From: Streptomyces mirabilis
GTDB lineage: Bacteria > Actinomycetota > Actinomycetes > Streptomycetales > Streptomycetaceae
Assembly (NCBI RefSeq): GCF_018310535.1
Contig: NZ_CP074102.1
Span: 2,108,001 to 2,172,000, forward strand
DNA length: 64,000 nt
Reading direction: 5' to 3'
Part shown: positions 51,095-60,000 of the stretch, in pieces
Position numbering within the stretch: position 1 is the first letter of the stretch
Layout: every line of letters starts with the position of its first letter
Position numbers and translations under genes: made by a program
Notes under the pieces: model-generated
Database searches by the model: none
What the model saw: the letters and a program-made list of their open reading frames with translations, nothing else
Told to the model about the DNA's origin: nothing

Positions 51095-52323
51095 CCCGCG
51101 GGGCCCACTCCCTCGTCCAGCTGCGCAGACTTCTTGTCGTCGCCGCCTCGGCGGGCACCGGCTTCCTGCTGCTGTGCACGCTGGGGTACGCGCTGGCGCA
51201 CCCGGACCCCTCGGCCGGCGCGCTGCTGCGGCTCCTGTGGTGCCTCGCGCCCGCCGCCGCCACCGTGCACTTCGCGGTCGCGGTCGCCCGTACGGACCCG
51301 GGGACCCGGCCACGCCCCGGGCTCGCGGCGATCGGACTCGGCCCCGGCCGGCTGATGGCGATCTCGGCGGTCACCACCGCCCTGTCGACCACGCTCGGCT
51401 CGATGCTCGCGCTGCTCGTCTTCCTGCACCTGCGCGGCGACCTGCCCGGCATGTCCTTCGACGGCGGCGAGGCGGCCTTCCTCGCCGCCGACTACCCGCT
51501 GCCGCTGCCCGCGGCCGTGACCCTGCTGCTGCTGGTCCCGCTGGCCGCCTCCCTGGCGAGCGCGGTGGCGCTGCGACCGCGGAGTCCCCGGCCGACCCGT
51601 CCCCGACGGCCGGGCGCCGACGGCGACTCCCCCCATGAGCCGTCCCGTACACGCGCCAAGTCCGGCCCGTACGCCGACCAGCCAGGGCGCCCGCTGGATC
51701 CGCAGCAGCCCGCCCCTCCGCTGCCCACCCCCGGGGGACTGCCCTGGGGCACCGCCGTCCTCGCGGCGGGCCTTGCCGTGGAGGCGTACGCGAGCCGTTC
51801 GGGACCCGGCCTGGCGCTGCCTGGCCGTTTCACGGGCGGCCCCGCCCGGGTGTTCGGCGGCTGGTCCCTGACCGCGCTCGGGCTGATGCTGGCCGCCCCC
51901 GCGATCACGCACCTGTGCGGGCGGCTGCTCCAGGCCGTACGCCCCGGCGTGCTGCGGCTGCTCGCCGGGCGCGTCCTGCAGGAGGAGGCCCGGCGCATCG
52001 GGCGCCCGCTCGGCGTGGTATGCGCGGTCGCGTCCGGCGCGTACGCCATGGCGACGGTGTACTCGGGGGCGCGGCCCTCGTTCGGTCCGCTCAGCACGCT
52101 CGGAGCGCTGCTCGTGGCCGGGTGCACCGTCGCGACCCTGCTGACGTCGGCGATCGAAGCCAAGCACGCGCGCGCCGACACCACGGCGGCGCTGCTGCGC
52201 ATGGGGGCACCGACCACGGTGCTGAGGGGCGCCGCGCTGCTCCGCGCGGGCGCGCTGCTCGCCACGTTCGGCCCGCTGACCTGGGTGGTCGCGGAACTGG
52301 CGGCGGTGCCGCTGGTGCGCTGA
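51076..52323 (+). CDS. ABC transporter permease (FtsX-like)
   Basis: Integral membrane subunit, 415 residues from GTG at 51076, GGAAGG upstream. Helices are seen at the start (LLVVAASAGTGFLLLCTLGY), centre and end (TWVVAELAAVPLV), with a long Pro/Arg-rich hydrophilic loop at about 170-215 (PRPTRPRRPGADGDSPHEPS). The organisation with outer helices and a central extracytoplasmic or cytoplasmic loop fits FtsX-type permeases, but identity is weak. Partner of the ATPase just upstream; they overlap by 19 bp. Confidence 0.78.
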   Translation: MLALRLARGAHSLVQLRRLLVVAASAGTGFLLLCTLGYALAHPDPSAGALLRLLWCLAPAAATVHFAVAVARTDPGTRPRPGLAAIGLGPGRLMAISAVTTALSTTLGSMLALLVFLHLRGDLPGMSFDGGEAAFLAADYPLPLPAAVTLLLLVPLAASLASAVALRPRSPRPTRPRRPGADGDSPHEPSRTRAKSGPYADQPGRPLDPQQPAPPLPTPGGLPWGTAVLAAGLAVEAYASRSGPGLALPGRFTGGPARVFGGWSLTALGLMLAAPAITHLCGRLLQAVRPGVLRLLAGRVLQEEARRIGRPLGVVCAVASGAYAMATVYSGARPSFGPLSTLGALLVAGCTVATLLTSAIEAKHARADTTAALLRMGAPTTVLRGAALLRAGALLATFGPLTWVVAELAAVPLVR

Positions 52324-52464
52324 GCACGCGTACGCGTTTCCTTCCCCCTTCCTTCCCGCCTCCTTCCCATTTCTTTCCCGGCGAGCGATGAGTTCCGCGC
52401 GGAGGAGCGGTCTACCTCTGCGAACGGCACCGCATCACTTCACCCTCACCGGGAGAGACCCCTC

Positions 52465-52872
52465 ATGTACCAGCAGATGATCTTCGTGAACCTCGCCGTG
52501 AACGACGTCGACACCTCGAAGAAGTTCTTCACCGAGCTCGGCTACACGATCAACCCGCAGTTCACGACGGACGACTGCGCCTGTGTCGTCATCAGCGACA
52601 CGATCATCGCGATGCTGCTGAGCAAGCAGCGCTACACGGACTTCACGAAGAAGGAGATCGCGGACCCGACGAAGACCAGCGAGGTGCTGCTGTGTCTGAG
52701 CGCCGAGAGCCGCGAGAAGGTCGACGAGCTCTGCGACAAGGCCCTCGCGGCGGGCGGCTCGGGGACCCGGGAGGCCCAGGACCACGGCTTCATGTACGGC
52801 CGCACCTTCGACGACCTGGACGGCCACACCTGGGAAGTCATGTGGATGGACCCGGCCGCGGTCCAGAGCTGA
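52465..52872 (+). CDS. VOC/glyoxalase-fold protein
   Basis: Protein of 135 residues with one VOC module pair (MIFVNLAVNDVDTSKKFFTE, GFMYGRTFDDLDGHTWEVMW). The His/Glu-type metal positions are partly replaced, so it may be a binding or resistance-type protein rather than glyoxalase I. Start ATG at 52465 follows GGGAGAG. It is flanked by a hairpin, so it is likely monocistronic. Confidence 0.9.
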   Translation: MYQQMIFVNLAVNDVDTSKKFFTELGYTINPQFTTDDCACVVISDTIIAMLLSKQRYTDFTKKEIADPTKTSEVLLCLSAESREKVDELCDKALAAGGSGTREAQDHGFMYGRTFDDLDGHTWEVMWMDPAAVQS

Positions 52873-52884
52873 GCCCCCCCGGAG

Positions 52885-52910
52885 GGGGGACACCCACGCA
52901 TGTGTCCCCC
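52885..52910 (+). terminator. Hairpin after the VOC gene
   Basis: GGGGGACAC (52885-52893) pairs perfectly with GTGTCCCCC (52902-52910), 12 bp past the stop codon. Confidence 0.7.
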
Positions 52911-52984
52911 TCAAAGGTGGGAGCCTCGCTCCAGGAGGGGAGACCGCCGCCCACCGCCGAAGGACCCACCCCTAGCATGGCCGC

Positions 52985-54100
52985 GTGCAGCCAACTCCCC
53001 TTCACGCCGCCCATGACCACGAGATCGAGTCCCTCGCCGAGTTCGACAAGGTCGTCTCGGAGTACGGCTCGCTCGCCCGGTTCCGCGTCCAGGCCGTGGA
53101 TCTGACGGACCGTACGGATGCCCTGCTCGCCGTGGACACCGCGGGAGCCGTCTTCCTCGGCTGCCCGATGGACCCCGAGGCGGCTGCACGGGTACGGGCC
53201 ACCGGCGCGCTCGTCTTTCCGCCCATACCCGGACTGCCCTTCGACCCCTACCGCGGGTCGCTCTACTCCCCGGACGAACTCTTCGCGTCGCTCGACACGG
53301 GTTACGAGGCGACCCCGGACGCCCGCGCGTACGTCTGGTTCCAGCAGACCAAGGCCGACGGCGACATCTTCGCGTCGATGCTGCGCGCGATCCACGACGA
53401 CTCGGTGTCGGACGCGCTCGACGAACTCCTCGTCGGCACCCGAGTCGTGGGCGTGATGGGCGGTCACGCGATGGCACGCGGCACGGAGGCCTACGAGGGC
53501 GCCGCACGCCTGGGGCGCGAACTGGCGCGTGCCGGGCTCACGGTCGCCACCGGCGGCGGCCCCGGCGCGATGGAGGCCGCGAACCTCGGCGCGTACGCCG
53601 CCCCGTTCGACGACGAGATGCTCACCGAGGCGCTCCGGCTCCTCGCCGAGGCACCGTCGTTCACCCCCTCCATCGGCGACTGGGCGCGCGCCGCCTTCGC
53701 CGTGCGCGAGCGCTGGCCGGGCGGCGGCCCCTCCGTCGGCATCCCGACCTGGTTCTACGGCCACGAACCGCCGAACGCCTTCGCCGCCCACATTGCCAAG
53801 TACTTCGCCAACGCGACCCGGGAGGACGGGCTGTTGGCCCGTTCGAACGCGGGTGTCGTCTTCCTGCCGGGCGCCGCCGGGACCGTACAGGAGATCTTCG
53901 ACAACGCGACCCCGAACTACTACGAGTCGCGCGGTGAGCCCACCCCCATGGTTCTTGTGAACCGTGCGCATTGGACCGAAAAACACCCCACTTGGCCCCT
54001 TCTCCAATCCCTTGCCCGTGAACGGTCGATGGAGTCCCGGATCGCACTGGTGGACCGGATCCAGGAGGCGCCGGAGGCGCTCAAACGCCTCGGCGGTTAA
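52985..54100 (+). CDS. LOG-family (TIGR00730-like) protein with extended N-terminus
   Basis: Protein of 371 residues. The C-terminal part has the LOG/lysine-decarboxylase-like fold motifs GGGPGAMEAANLGAY and PGAAGTVQEIF (the PGGxGTxxE box with Ala for one Gly). Classical LOG proteins are about 190 residues and cleave cytokinin-type nucleotides. Here 140 extra N-terminal residues (VWFQQTKADGDIFASMLRA and preceding) form a separate domain I cannot name. Start GTG at 52985. The change in the PGGxGT box makes activity uncertain. Confidence 0.8.
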   Translation: MQPTPLHAAHDHEIESLAEFDKVVSEYGSLARFRVQAVDLTDRTDALLAVDTAGAVFLGCPMDPEAAARVRATGALVFPPIPGLPFDPYRGSLYSPDELFASLDTGYEATPDARAYVWFQQTKADGDIFASMLRAIHDDSVSDALDELLVGTRVVGVMGGHAMARGTEAYEGAARLGRELARAGLTVATGGGPGAMEAANLGAYAAPFDDEMLTEALRLLAEAPSFTPSIGDWARAAFAVRERWPGGGPSVGIPTWFYGHEPPNAFAAHIAKYFANATREDGLLARSNAGVVFLPGAAGTVQEIFDNATPNYYESRGEPTPMVLVNRAHWTEKHPTWPLLQSLARERSMESRIALVDRIQEAPEALKRLGG

Positions 54101-54138
54101 TGACAAGGCAAAGCCGACGGCACGGCAGGGCATATGCA

Positions 54139-54166
54139 TTGACAGCCCTTAGGCGGCACTTATAAA
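54139..54166 (+). promoter_or_regulatory. Consensus housekeeping promoter of the LAETG protein
   Basis: TTGACA at 54139-54144 and TATAAA at 54161-54166 are separated by 16 bp. This is close to the perfect HrdB-type promoter and rare in such GC-rich DNA, so the gene is likely strongly expressed. The start codon is 84 bp further. Confidence 0.85.
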
Positions 54167-54249
54167 CCTGTGGGGCCCGAGGGGGCCCTGTTGACACAGC
54201 AGAACCCCCCTTAAACCCCCCGCAGTTGCGCATTCTGTGAAGGGCAATC

Positions 54250-54939
54250 GTGTCCATATCTCGCCGTACCGCACGTTCCGTGCGAATCCTCGGTGTTGCC
54301 TCCGCCACCGCCGCGCTCGCGCTCGGTGCCGCCGGCAACGCCCTTGCTTGCAACATCAGTGAGTTCTCCGCCGAAGCCAAGTGCGACGGCACCAAGGGCA
54401 TCATCTCCGTCACGGACGTGGATGCTTCCGGCGCCAAGGCGACCGTCTCCGTGTTCCTGGAGTCCAATGGCGCCGACGCGAAGAAGGTCGGCGAGCAGGA
54501 AGTCCAGGGCTCGCGCCAAGGCGTCACCATCACCTTCGCCGAGGACTGGAAGCCGAACGCCACGTACCGCGTCCACGTCAAGGCCGGTAACCAGGTCGAC
54601 GCGGACATCAAGGAGAACGTGACCGCTCCGTCCACGGCCTGCGCGACCGAGTCGCCCTCGCCGTCGGCCTCGGAGACCCCGAAGCCGTCGAAGACCCCGT
54701 CCTCGCCCGCTTCCTCGGGGACGCCTTCCGCGAACCCGTCGGAGTCGGAGAGCAGCGCCGCCCCCGCGACGCCGGGCGACAACGCCCCGTCCCCCGCGGC
54801 CGGTAGCTCCAACCTCGCCGAGACCGGTGCGAACTCCAACACGCCGATGATCGCCGGTATCGCCGGTGCCCTCGTGCTGGTCGGCGGCGGAGCGGTGTTC
54901 TTCGGCATGCGTCGCCGCGGCGCCTCGAAGTCGAGCTGA
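54250..54939 (+). CDS. LAETG-anchored cell-surface protein (sortase E substrate)
   Basis: Wall-attached protein of 229 residues. Signal peptide at 1-34 ([20 protein letters not shown], then AC). A small folded domain of about 100 residues contains Cys pairs ([12 protein letters not shown]) and beta-rich sequence ([20 protein letters not shown]). A Ser/Pro linker and the sorting signal [10 protein letters not shown], hydrophobic segment ([19 protein letters not shown]) and RRRG follow. LAxTG is the form used by class E sortases of Streptomyces. Start GTG at 54250. No sortase gene is adjacent. Confidence 0.92.
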   Translation: MSISRRTARSVRILGVASATAALALGAAGNALACNISEFSAEAKCDGTKGIISVTDVDASGAKATVSVFLESNGADAKKVGEQEVQGSRQGVTITFAEDWKPNATYRVHVKAGNQVDADIKENVTAPSTACATESPSPSASETPKPSKTPSSPASSGTPSANPSESESSAAPATPGDNAPSPAAGSSNLAETGANSNTPMIAGIAGALVLVGGGAVFFGMRRRGASKSS

Positions 54940-54965
54940 ACCGCACACCGTACGTCCGCGTGAAA

Positions 54966-55003
54966 CGTGTGGCCCGTCCCTCTCGAAGGGGGCGGGCCAC
55001 ACG
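54966..55003. terminator. Bidirectional terminator
   Basis: CGTGTGGCCCG (54966-54976) and CGGGCCACACG (54993-55003) form a perfect 11-bp stem between convergent genes. Confidence 0.85.
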
Positions 55004-55021
55004 CCTGTCCGGGTGCGCCGG

Positions 55022-55822
55022 CTAGCCGAAGGTCGCCCGCTCCAGCCAGAAGTCCAGTAGCTCCCGCTCCCCCAGCACCTCCAACCGCCCGTCGTCCAGC
55101 GGCAGTCGGCGGTAGAAGGCAAGCAGGATGTCGGTGAGCGGGCCGCGCAGCGCGACGGTCGCCTTCTCGTGGTCCCGGCGCCAGGTGACGCCCTCCTCGG
55201 TGAGCTCGACGACCCACTCGGCGTCGAGTTCGGGCGGGGTGTCGGTGGCGTGCAGGTGGATGCTGCGGCCCGGTCCGCGCAGTTCGGCCGCGGCGGCATC
55301 GTGCGGCCGCGTCCGCTGCACGAACTCGATGATCCCCAGCCACTCGTCGATCGCGTCCGCGGCCACATCGGGCGCCACCTCGTACGGCAGCCCGGCCGCC
55401 AGCGTCGCGTCGGCGCGGTGGATCACCAGCTCGTGCGTCATCCGGCGGGCCCAGAAGCCGGAGCTGAGGTCCCCGGCCCAGGCCCACACCTTGGTGTCGG
55501 GCCCCGCCTCGCGCAGCGCGGCGACGAGCATCTCGCCGGTCTCGGCGAGCCAGGCGTCCAGCGCGGCGGGGTCGCCCTCGGCGGCGGGTCCCTCAAGGAG
55601 CGGCACCCGCTCGTCGTGGACGTTCTCCTGCGCCTTCGTGCGGACGATGAGCTCGACCCAGCGCAGCGCCCCGCCCGTGTGCCGCACGAGCCGCTCCAGC
55701 GACCAGTCCGGGCAGGTCGGCACGGTCGCGGACAGGTCGGCCCCGGACGTCACCACGTCCCTCAGTCGCCGCACCTCCACTTCGATCGCGTCGCAGTAGC
55801 GGTCATGTGCGAGTGGCGTCAT
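55022..55822 (-). CDS. Maleylpyruvate isomerase-family mycothiol-dependent protein
   Basis: Soluble four-helix DinB-like protein of 266 residues. The family start is seen in the TCPDWSLERLVRHTGGALRW stretch and metal residues in RRMTHELVIHRADA. The C-terminal MDMPI domain is present (TWRRDHEKATVALRGPLTDI). Mycothiol is the actinobacterial thiol, so such a protein is expected; the actual substrate is unknown. Start ATG at 55822 (a GTG three codons earlier is possible). Confidence 0.88.
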   Translation of the reverse strand: MTPLAHDRYCDAIEVEVRRLRDVVTSGADLSATVPTCPDWSLERLVRHTGGALRWVELIVRTKAQENVHDERVPLLEGPAAEGDPAALDAWLAETGEMLVAALREAGPDTKVWAWAGDLSSGFWARRMTHELVIHRADATLAAGLPYEVAPDVAADAIDEWLGIIEFVQRTRPHDAAAAELRGPGRSIHLHATDTPPELDAEWVVELTEEGVTWRRDHEKATVALRGPLTDILLAFYRRLPLDDGRLEVLGERELLDFWLERATFG

Positions 55823-55832
55823 GATCCGCACC

Positions 55833-56978
55833 CTATGGCGCCGACGGCTCCCCGAGCACCACGATTTCAGCTGCCTCGAATGCCACGCCGACCTCGTCGC
55901 CAGGCGCGGGCGCCTCCCGCAGCGCGCACGCCGCCTCGATGGGCGGCGCGCCTTCCGGCTTCAGCTGTACGGCGACGTGGGTGCCCCGGAAGGTGCGTGC
56001 GGCCACGGTGCAGCGCAGCCCGTCCGCGGGGGCGACCAGCCGCACGCCCGCGGGCCGTACGAGGAGGGTGCCGGGGCCCTGCGCGGTACCCTCCGGCACC
56101 GGGACCTTCCCCCACGGGGTGTCCGCGAGCCGATCGCGCACCGTCGCCGCGACCACGTTGTCGAAGCCGAGGAAACGGGCCACGAACTCGTCCGCCGGGT
56201 GCGTCCAGACCTCAAGTGGCGTGCCGGACTGGGCGATCCTTCCCTCGCGCATCACCACGACCCGGTCGGCGAGCGCGAAGGCCTCGCCCTGGTCGTGGGT
56301 GACGGCGAGCACGGTCGTGCCCAACTCGCCGAAGAGCTGCCGGAGTTCCACGACGAGCCGCTCCCGCAGCGAGCGGTCCAGCTGGCCGAGCGGCTCGTCG
56401 AGCATCAGCAGCCGGGGGCGCGGGGCGAGTGCACGGGCCAGCGCGACCCGCTGCTGCTCACCACCCGAGAGGGCGGCGACAGCGCGCGCCTGGGCCCCGG
56501 GCAGCCCGACCAGCTCCAGCAGCTCCTGGACCCGTGCGGCCTGTTGGTCCTTCGACGCGCCGTGCATGCGCAGCCCGAAGGCGACATTGCCGCCCACGTC
56601 CCGCTGCGGGAAGAGCTGGTGGTCCTGGAACATCAGCCCGACGCCCCGCTTGTGCGCGGGCACCCCGGCCTGGTCGCGTCCCGCCAGGAGCACGCGGCCC
56701 GCGTCGAGCGACTGCAGTCCGGCCACCGCGCGCAGCAGCGTGGACTTGCCGCTGCCGCTCGGTCCGAGCACACACACGATCTCGTGCTCGGCGACGTCGA
56801 GGCCGACGGCGTCGAGTACCGGCCGACCGCCGAAGCGTACGGTCGCGGCCTCGACCCTCAGCAGGGCGTTCCGCGCGCGGGAATGCTCCGTCGGCATCCG
56901 CTCCCGCGCCTCCCGCGTCTTCTGCGCCGGCTCTGCCGCCTCCGCCGCCTGTGTCGCTTGCTTCGCGAGTCGCGCCAT
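55833..56978 (-). CDS. thiQ: Thiamine ABC transporter ATP-binding protein
   Basis: ATPase of 381 residues; long compared with E. coli ThiQ (232) because it carries an N-terminal helix-rich tail of about 40 residues and a C-terminal TOBE-type domain. Walker A is GPSGSGKST, signature LSGGEQQRVALARAL, Walker B LLMLDEPLGQLD. Start ATG at 56978 shares a base with the stop of the permease gene (TGATG). Last gene of the riboswitch-controlled thi operon. Thiamine specificity comes from the operon's riboswitch and binding protein. Confidence 0.9.
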   Translation of the reverse strand: MARLAKQATQAAEAAEPAQKTREARERMPTEHSRARNALLRVEAATVRFGGRPVLDAVGLDVAEHEIVCVLGPSGSGKSTLLRAVAGLQSLDAGRVLLAGRDQAGVPAHKRGVGLMFQDHQLFPQRDVGGNVAFGLRMHGASKDQQAARVQELLELVGLPGAQARAVAALSGGEQQRVALARALAPRPRLLMLDEPLGQLDRSLRERLVVELRQLFGELGTTVLAVTHDQGEAFALADRVVVMREGRIAQSGTPLEVWTHPADEFVARFLGFDNVVAATVRDRLADTPWGKVPVPEGTAQGPGTLLVRPAGVRLVAPADGLRCTVAARTFRGTHVAVQLKPEGAPPIEAACALREAPAPGDEVGVAFEAAEIVVLGEPSAP

Positions 56979-58666
56979 CAGAACTCCCCCGTCCGGTCGG
57001 TGCGGATGCGCTCCAACAGCAACAGGGCCACCGCGCACACCACCATCAAGATCGTCGAAAGGGCCATCGCCTGGCCGTAGTTGAGGTCACCGGCACGCCC
57101 GAGCAGCCGGGCCACGGCAACCGGCAGGGTGGGGTTGTCAGGCCGCGCGATGAAGACCGTCGCCCCGAACTCGCCCAACGACACGGCGAAGGCGAACCCC
57201 GCCGCGATCAGCAGCGCCCGCCGCACCATCGGCAGGTCGACCTCCCGCCACACCCGCCAGGGCGACGCTCCGAGGACGGCGGCGGCCTCCCGGAGCCGTC
57301 CGTCCACCGCCCGCAGCACCGGCAGCATGGTGCGTACGACGAAGGGGACGCCCACCAGCGCCTGCGCGAGCGGCACCAGGATCCAGGAGGAACGCAGATC
57401 CAGCGGCGGTTCGTCGAGCGCGATCAGGAAGCCGAACCCGACGGTCACGGCGGACACGCCGAGCGGCAGCATCAGCAACGCGTCGAAGCCCCGTACGAGA
57501 CGCCCGGTCCGCCGGGTGAGCGCGGCGGCCGCCAGACCGCCGATCACGACGGCGATGGCGGTGGCGGCCAGCGCGTACTCCAGCGAGTTGCCGATCGCCG
57601 CGATCGGCGCCACCAGGAAGATGCCGCTGTCGGCCGAGGTCAACGCCTTGTAGTACGCGAATCCGTAGCCGCCGGGTACGTCCAGGGACCGCTGGACCAG
57701 TACCCCGAGCGGCAGGACGAGAAGAACGAGGATGCTCGCCAGGACCCCGCCCAACAGCGCCCACTGCCCGGCCCCGCGGGGTCGGCGCACGGTCACCTCC
57801 GGAGCCACCAGGCGCAGGGCGGTCTCCCGGCGGCGTACGGTCCAGGCGTGCACGGCGAGGATCGCGCCGACCGCCACGAACTGGACGATCGTCAGCACCG
57901 CCGCGGTCGCGAGGTCGAAGATCTCCGAGGTCTGCCGGTAGATCTCGACCTCGAGGGTGGAGAAGGTCGGCCCGCCGAGGATCTGCACCACACCGAACGA
58001 GGTGAAGGTGAAGAGGAAGACCATCAGCGCTGCGGCGGCCACGGCCGGGCTCAGCGCCGGCAGCGTCACCTTGCGCCAGGCCGCGAACCGGGAGGCACCC
58101 AGCATCCGCGCGGCCTCCTCCTGACGCGGGTCGAGCTGCGACCAGAGCCCGCCGACGGTCCGTACGACCACCGCGTAGTTGAAGAAGACGTGCGCGAGCA
58201 GAATCGCCCAGACGGTGGTGTCCAGCCGTACGCCCCACAGCTGGTCGAGGAGTCCGCCCCGGCCCACCAGGGCCAGGAACGCCGTACCGACCACGACCGT
58301 CGGCAGCACGAACGGGACCGTCACCACCGCCCGCAGCACCTGCTTGCCCCTGAAGTCGAAGCGCGCGAAGACATACGCGCCGGGGAGCGCGATCAGCAGC
58401 GTGAGCGCCGTGGAGGCGAGCGCCTGCCAGGTGGTGAACCACAGGACGTGCCGGATGTCGGACTGCGCGAGCACCTCACCGATCCGTCCGAACCGCCAGA
58501 CCCCGTCGATCTTGAGGCCGCGGGCGACGATCGCGGCGACGGGGTAGGCGAAGAAGACGGCGAAGAACGCGACGGGCAGGGCCATCAGCCCGATCCGCGT
58601 CGCGCTCTCCTTGCGGCTCCTTCGAGGCGCTACTTCAGTACGAGCGAGGTCCACGACTTGACCCAC
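56978..58666 (-). CDS. thiP: Thiamine ABC transporter permease (fused two-domain)
   Basis: Membrane protein of 562 residues with about twelve helices and two EAA loops (QEEAARMLGASRFAAWRKVT near residue 190; LREAAAVLGASPWRVWREVD near 480), the ThiP double-permease design. The start is placed at GTG 58666, overlapping the thiB gene by 37 bp; an internal start nearer the first helix (GLMALPVAFFAVFFAYPV) cannot be ruled out. It pairs with the ATPase downstream with a one-base overlap. Confidence 0.92.
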   Translation of the reverse strand: MGQVVDLARTEVAPRRSRKESATRIGLMALPVAFFAVFFAYPVAAIVARGLKIDGVWRFGRIGEVLAQSDIRHVLWFTTWQALASTALTLLIALPGAYVFARFDFRGKQVLRAVVTVPFVLPTVVVGTAFLALVGRGGLLDQLWGVRLDTTVWAILLAHVFFNYAVVVRTVGGLWSQLDPRQEEAARMLGASRFAAWRKVTLPALSPAVAAAALMVFLFTFTSFGVVQILGGPTFSTLEVEIYRQTSEIFDLATAAVLTIVQFVAVGAILAVHAWTVRRRETALRLVAPEVTVRRPRGAGQWALLGGVLASILVLLVLPLGVLVQRSLDVPGGYGFAYYKALTSADSGIFLVAPIAAIGNSLEYALAATAIAVVIGGLAAAALTRRTGRLVRGFDALLMLPLGVSAVTVGFGFLIALDEPPLDLRSSWILVPLAQALVGVPFVVRTMLPVLRAVDGRLREAAAVLGASPWRVWREVDLPMVRRALLIAAGFAFAVSLGEFGATVFIARPDNPTLPVAVARLLGRAGDLNYGQAMALSTILMVVCAVALLLLERIRTDRTGEF

Positions 58667-59706
58667 TGGTCACGGTTGTCGGCGATCTTGGCGGGGGCCA
58701 GGGTCTCGGGGTGCTCGGCCTGCGGGCCGAACTTCACGAACTCCTCGGGCACCCGGGCGGTCTCGCGGACCGGGTACACGAACATGTTCAGCGGCATGTC
58801 GTCCTGGAATTCGACGCTGATGAGGAAGTCGAGGAGCGCCTTGCCGCCCTTGGTGTTCTTCGCGTTGTTCAGCAGCCCCGCGTACTCGACCTGGCGGAAG
58901 CAGGTGCCGCTCGCGACCCCGGTCGGCGCGGTCTTCGGCTTCGGGTCGGCGTAGATCACCTCGGCGGGCGGGGAGGAGGCGTACGAGACGACCAGCGGCC
59001 GGTCGGCCTTGGCCTTCTTGCCTCCCGCGGACCCGGAGAATTCGTCGTTGTAGGCCTGCTCCCAGCCGTCGACCACCTTCACGCCGTTGGCCCTGAGCTT
59101 CTTCCAGTAGTCCTGCCACCCGTCGTCGCCGTACTTCGCGGCGGTCCCGAGCAGGAAGCCGAGGCCGGGCGAGGACGTGGACGCGTTCTCGGTGACGAGG
59201 AGGTTCTTGTACGCGGGCTTGATCAGGTCGTCGAACGAGGTGGGCGGGGCCAGCTTGTGCTTGCTGAAGTAGGCCTTGTCGTAGTTGACGCAGATGTCAC
59301 CGGAGTCGATGGGCGTGACCCGGTGCTTGTCCTGGTCGATCCGGTACTGCTGGACGATCTGGTCGGAGCCCTTGGCCTCGTACGACTGGAACAGCCCGTT
59401 GTCGAGCGCACGGGACAGCAGGGTGTTGTCGACGCCGAAGAAGACGTCGCCCTGCGGGTTGTCCTTGGTGAGGATGGCCTTGTTGACGGCCTGCCCGGCG
59501 TCGCCGTCCTTGAGGACCCTGACCTTGTACCCTGACTGCTTCTCGAAGTCCTGCAGCACGCTCTTCGACACGGCCCACGAGTCGTGGCTGACGAGCGTGA
59601 CGGTCTTGGAGTCCCCGGCGCCGCCGCTGTCGGAGGACCCGCACGCGGACAGCGTGACGAGGCCCAGCCCGATGACGATGGCCGTGGTCGTCCTCTTGGT
59701 GATCAC
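58630..59706 (-). CDS. thiB: Thiamine-binding lipoprotein
   Basis: Substrate-binding protein of 358 residues. Signal peptide with lipobox: VIGLGLVTLSACGSS. Mature features of the ThiB/TbpA family: TLVSHDSWAVSKSVLQDFEK, GDVFFGVDNTLLSRAL, DSGDICVNYDKAYFSKHKLA and FVYPVRETARVPEEFVKF. Start GTG at 59706 lies behind AGGAGGAA. A TPP riboswitch and a strong hairpin in the leader control the whole operon, which is the main proof of a thiamine ligand. Confidence 0.93.
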   Translation of the reverse strand: MITKRTTTAIVIGLGLVTLSACGSSDSGGAGDSKTVTLVSHDSWAVSKSVLQDFEKQSGYKVRVLKDGDAGQAVNKAILTKDNPQGDVFFGVDNTLLSRALDNGLFQSYEAKGSDQIVQQYRIDQDKHRVTPIDSGDICVNYDKAYFSKHKLAPPTSFDDLIKPAYKNLLVTENASTSSPGLGFLLGTAAKYGDDGWQDYWKKLRANGVKVVDGWEQAYNDEFSGSAGGKKAKADRPLVVSYASSPPAEVIYADPKPKTAPTGVASGTCFRQVEYAGLLNNAKNTKGGKALLDFLISVEFQDDMPLNMFVYPVRETARVPEEFVKFGPQAEHPETLAPAKIADNRDQWVKSWTSLVLK

Positions 59707-59741
59707 TGAATTCCTCCTGGGATGACCAGGAAGAGACGCGG

Positions 59742-59777
59742 CCCTGCCCGGGATCCTCGGAAGGTTCCCGGGCAGGG
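59742..59777 (-). terminator. Hairpin between riboswitch and thiB, expression platform
   Basis: CCCTGCCCGGGA (59742-59753) and TCCCGGGCAGGG (59766-59777) form a perfect 12-bp stem with a 12-nt loop. It directly follows the TPP aptamer and precedes the thiB ribosome-binding site by about 20 bp, so it could end transcription when TPP is bound. There is no clean U-run. Confidence 0.75.
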
Positions 59778-59790
59778 CGCAACAGCTTGA

Positions 59791-59899
59791 GTGATGCCCG
59801 AACTTCCTACCCAGAATGACCTGGGCAAGGTTCAGAGGGTCTGCGGCCCACCGGTGCTCCGGCTACCGCACTCTCAGCGCTGTGGCGCTCCCCTGTCGG
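59791..59899 (-). ncRNA. TPP riboswitch (thi box)
   Basis: Read leftward, the leader contains the conserved aptamer parts in order: GGGGAGC at the 5' side, GCTGAGAG, the variable P3 stem, ACCCTCTGAACCTTGCCCAGG, TCATTCTGGGTAGGAAGT. This is the classical thiamine pyrophosphate element, repressing thiamine uptake when TPP is plentiful. It sits 85 bp upstream of the thiB start. Confidence 0.95.
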
Positions 59900-59923
59900 A
59901 ATATGAAGATGTCGGAATATGAA
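59895..59923. repeat. 13-bp direct repeat at the thi promoter
   Basis: GTCGGAATATGAA occurs at 59895-59907 and 59911-59923, a 16-bp period, overlapping the 5' end of the riboswitch. Read leftward it gives TTCATATTCC twice and could hold alternative -10 elements. Confidence 0.65.
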
Positions 59924-60000
59924 ATTGCATTGACTGACAGTGGCCGGCACTAGCCGGCACCGACTGAAAAGGGCACCGCCGGGCACTGCCGCCGATCAGA

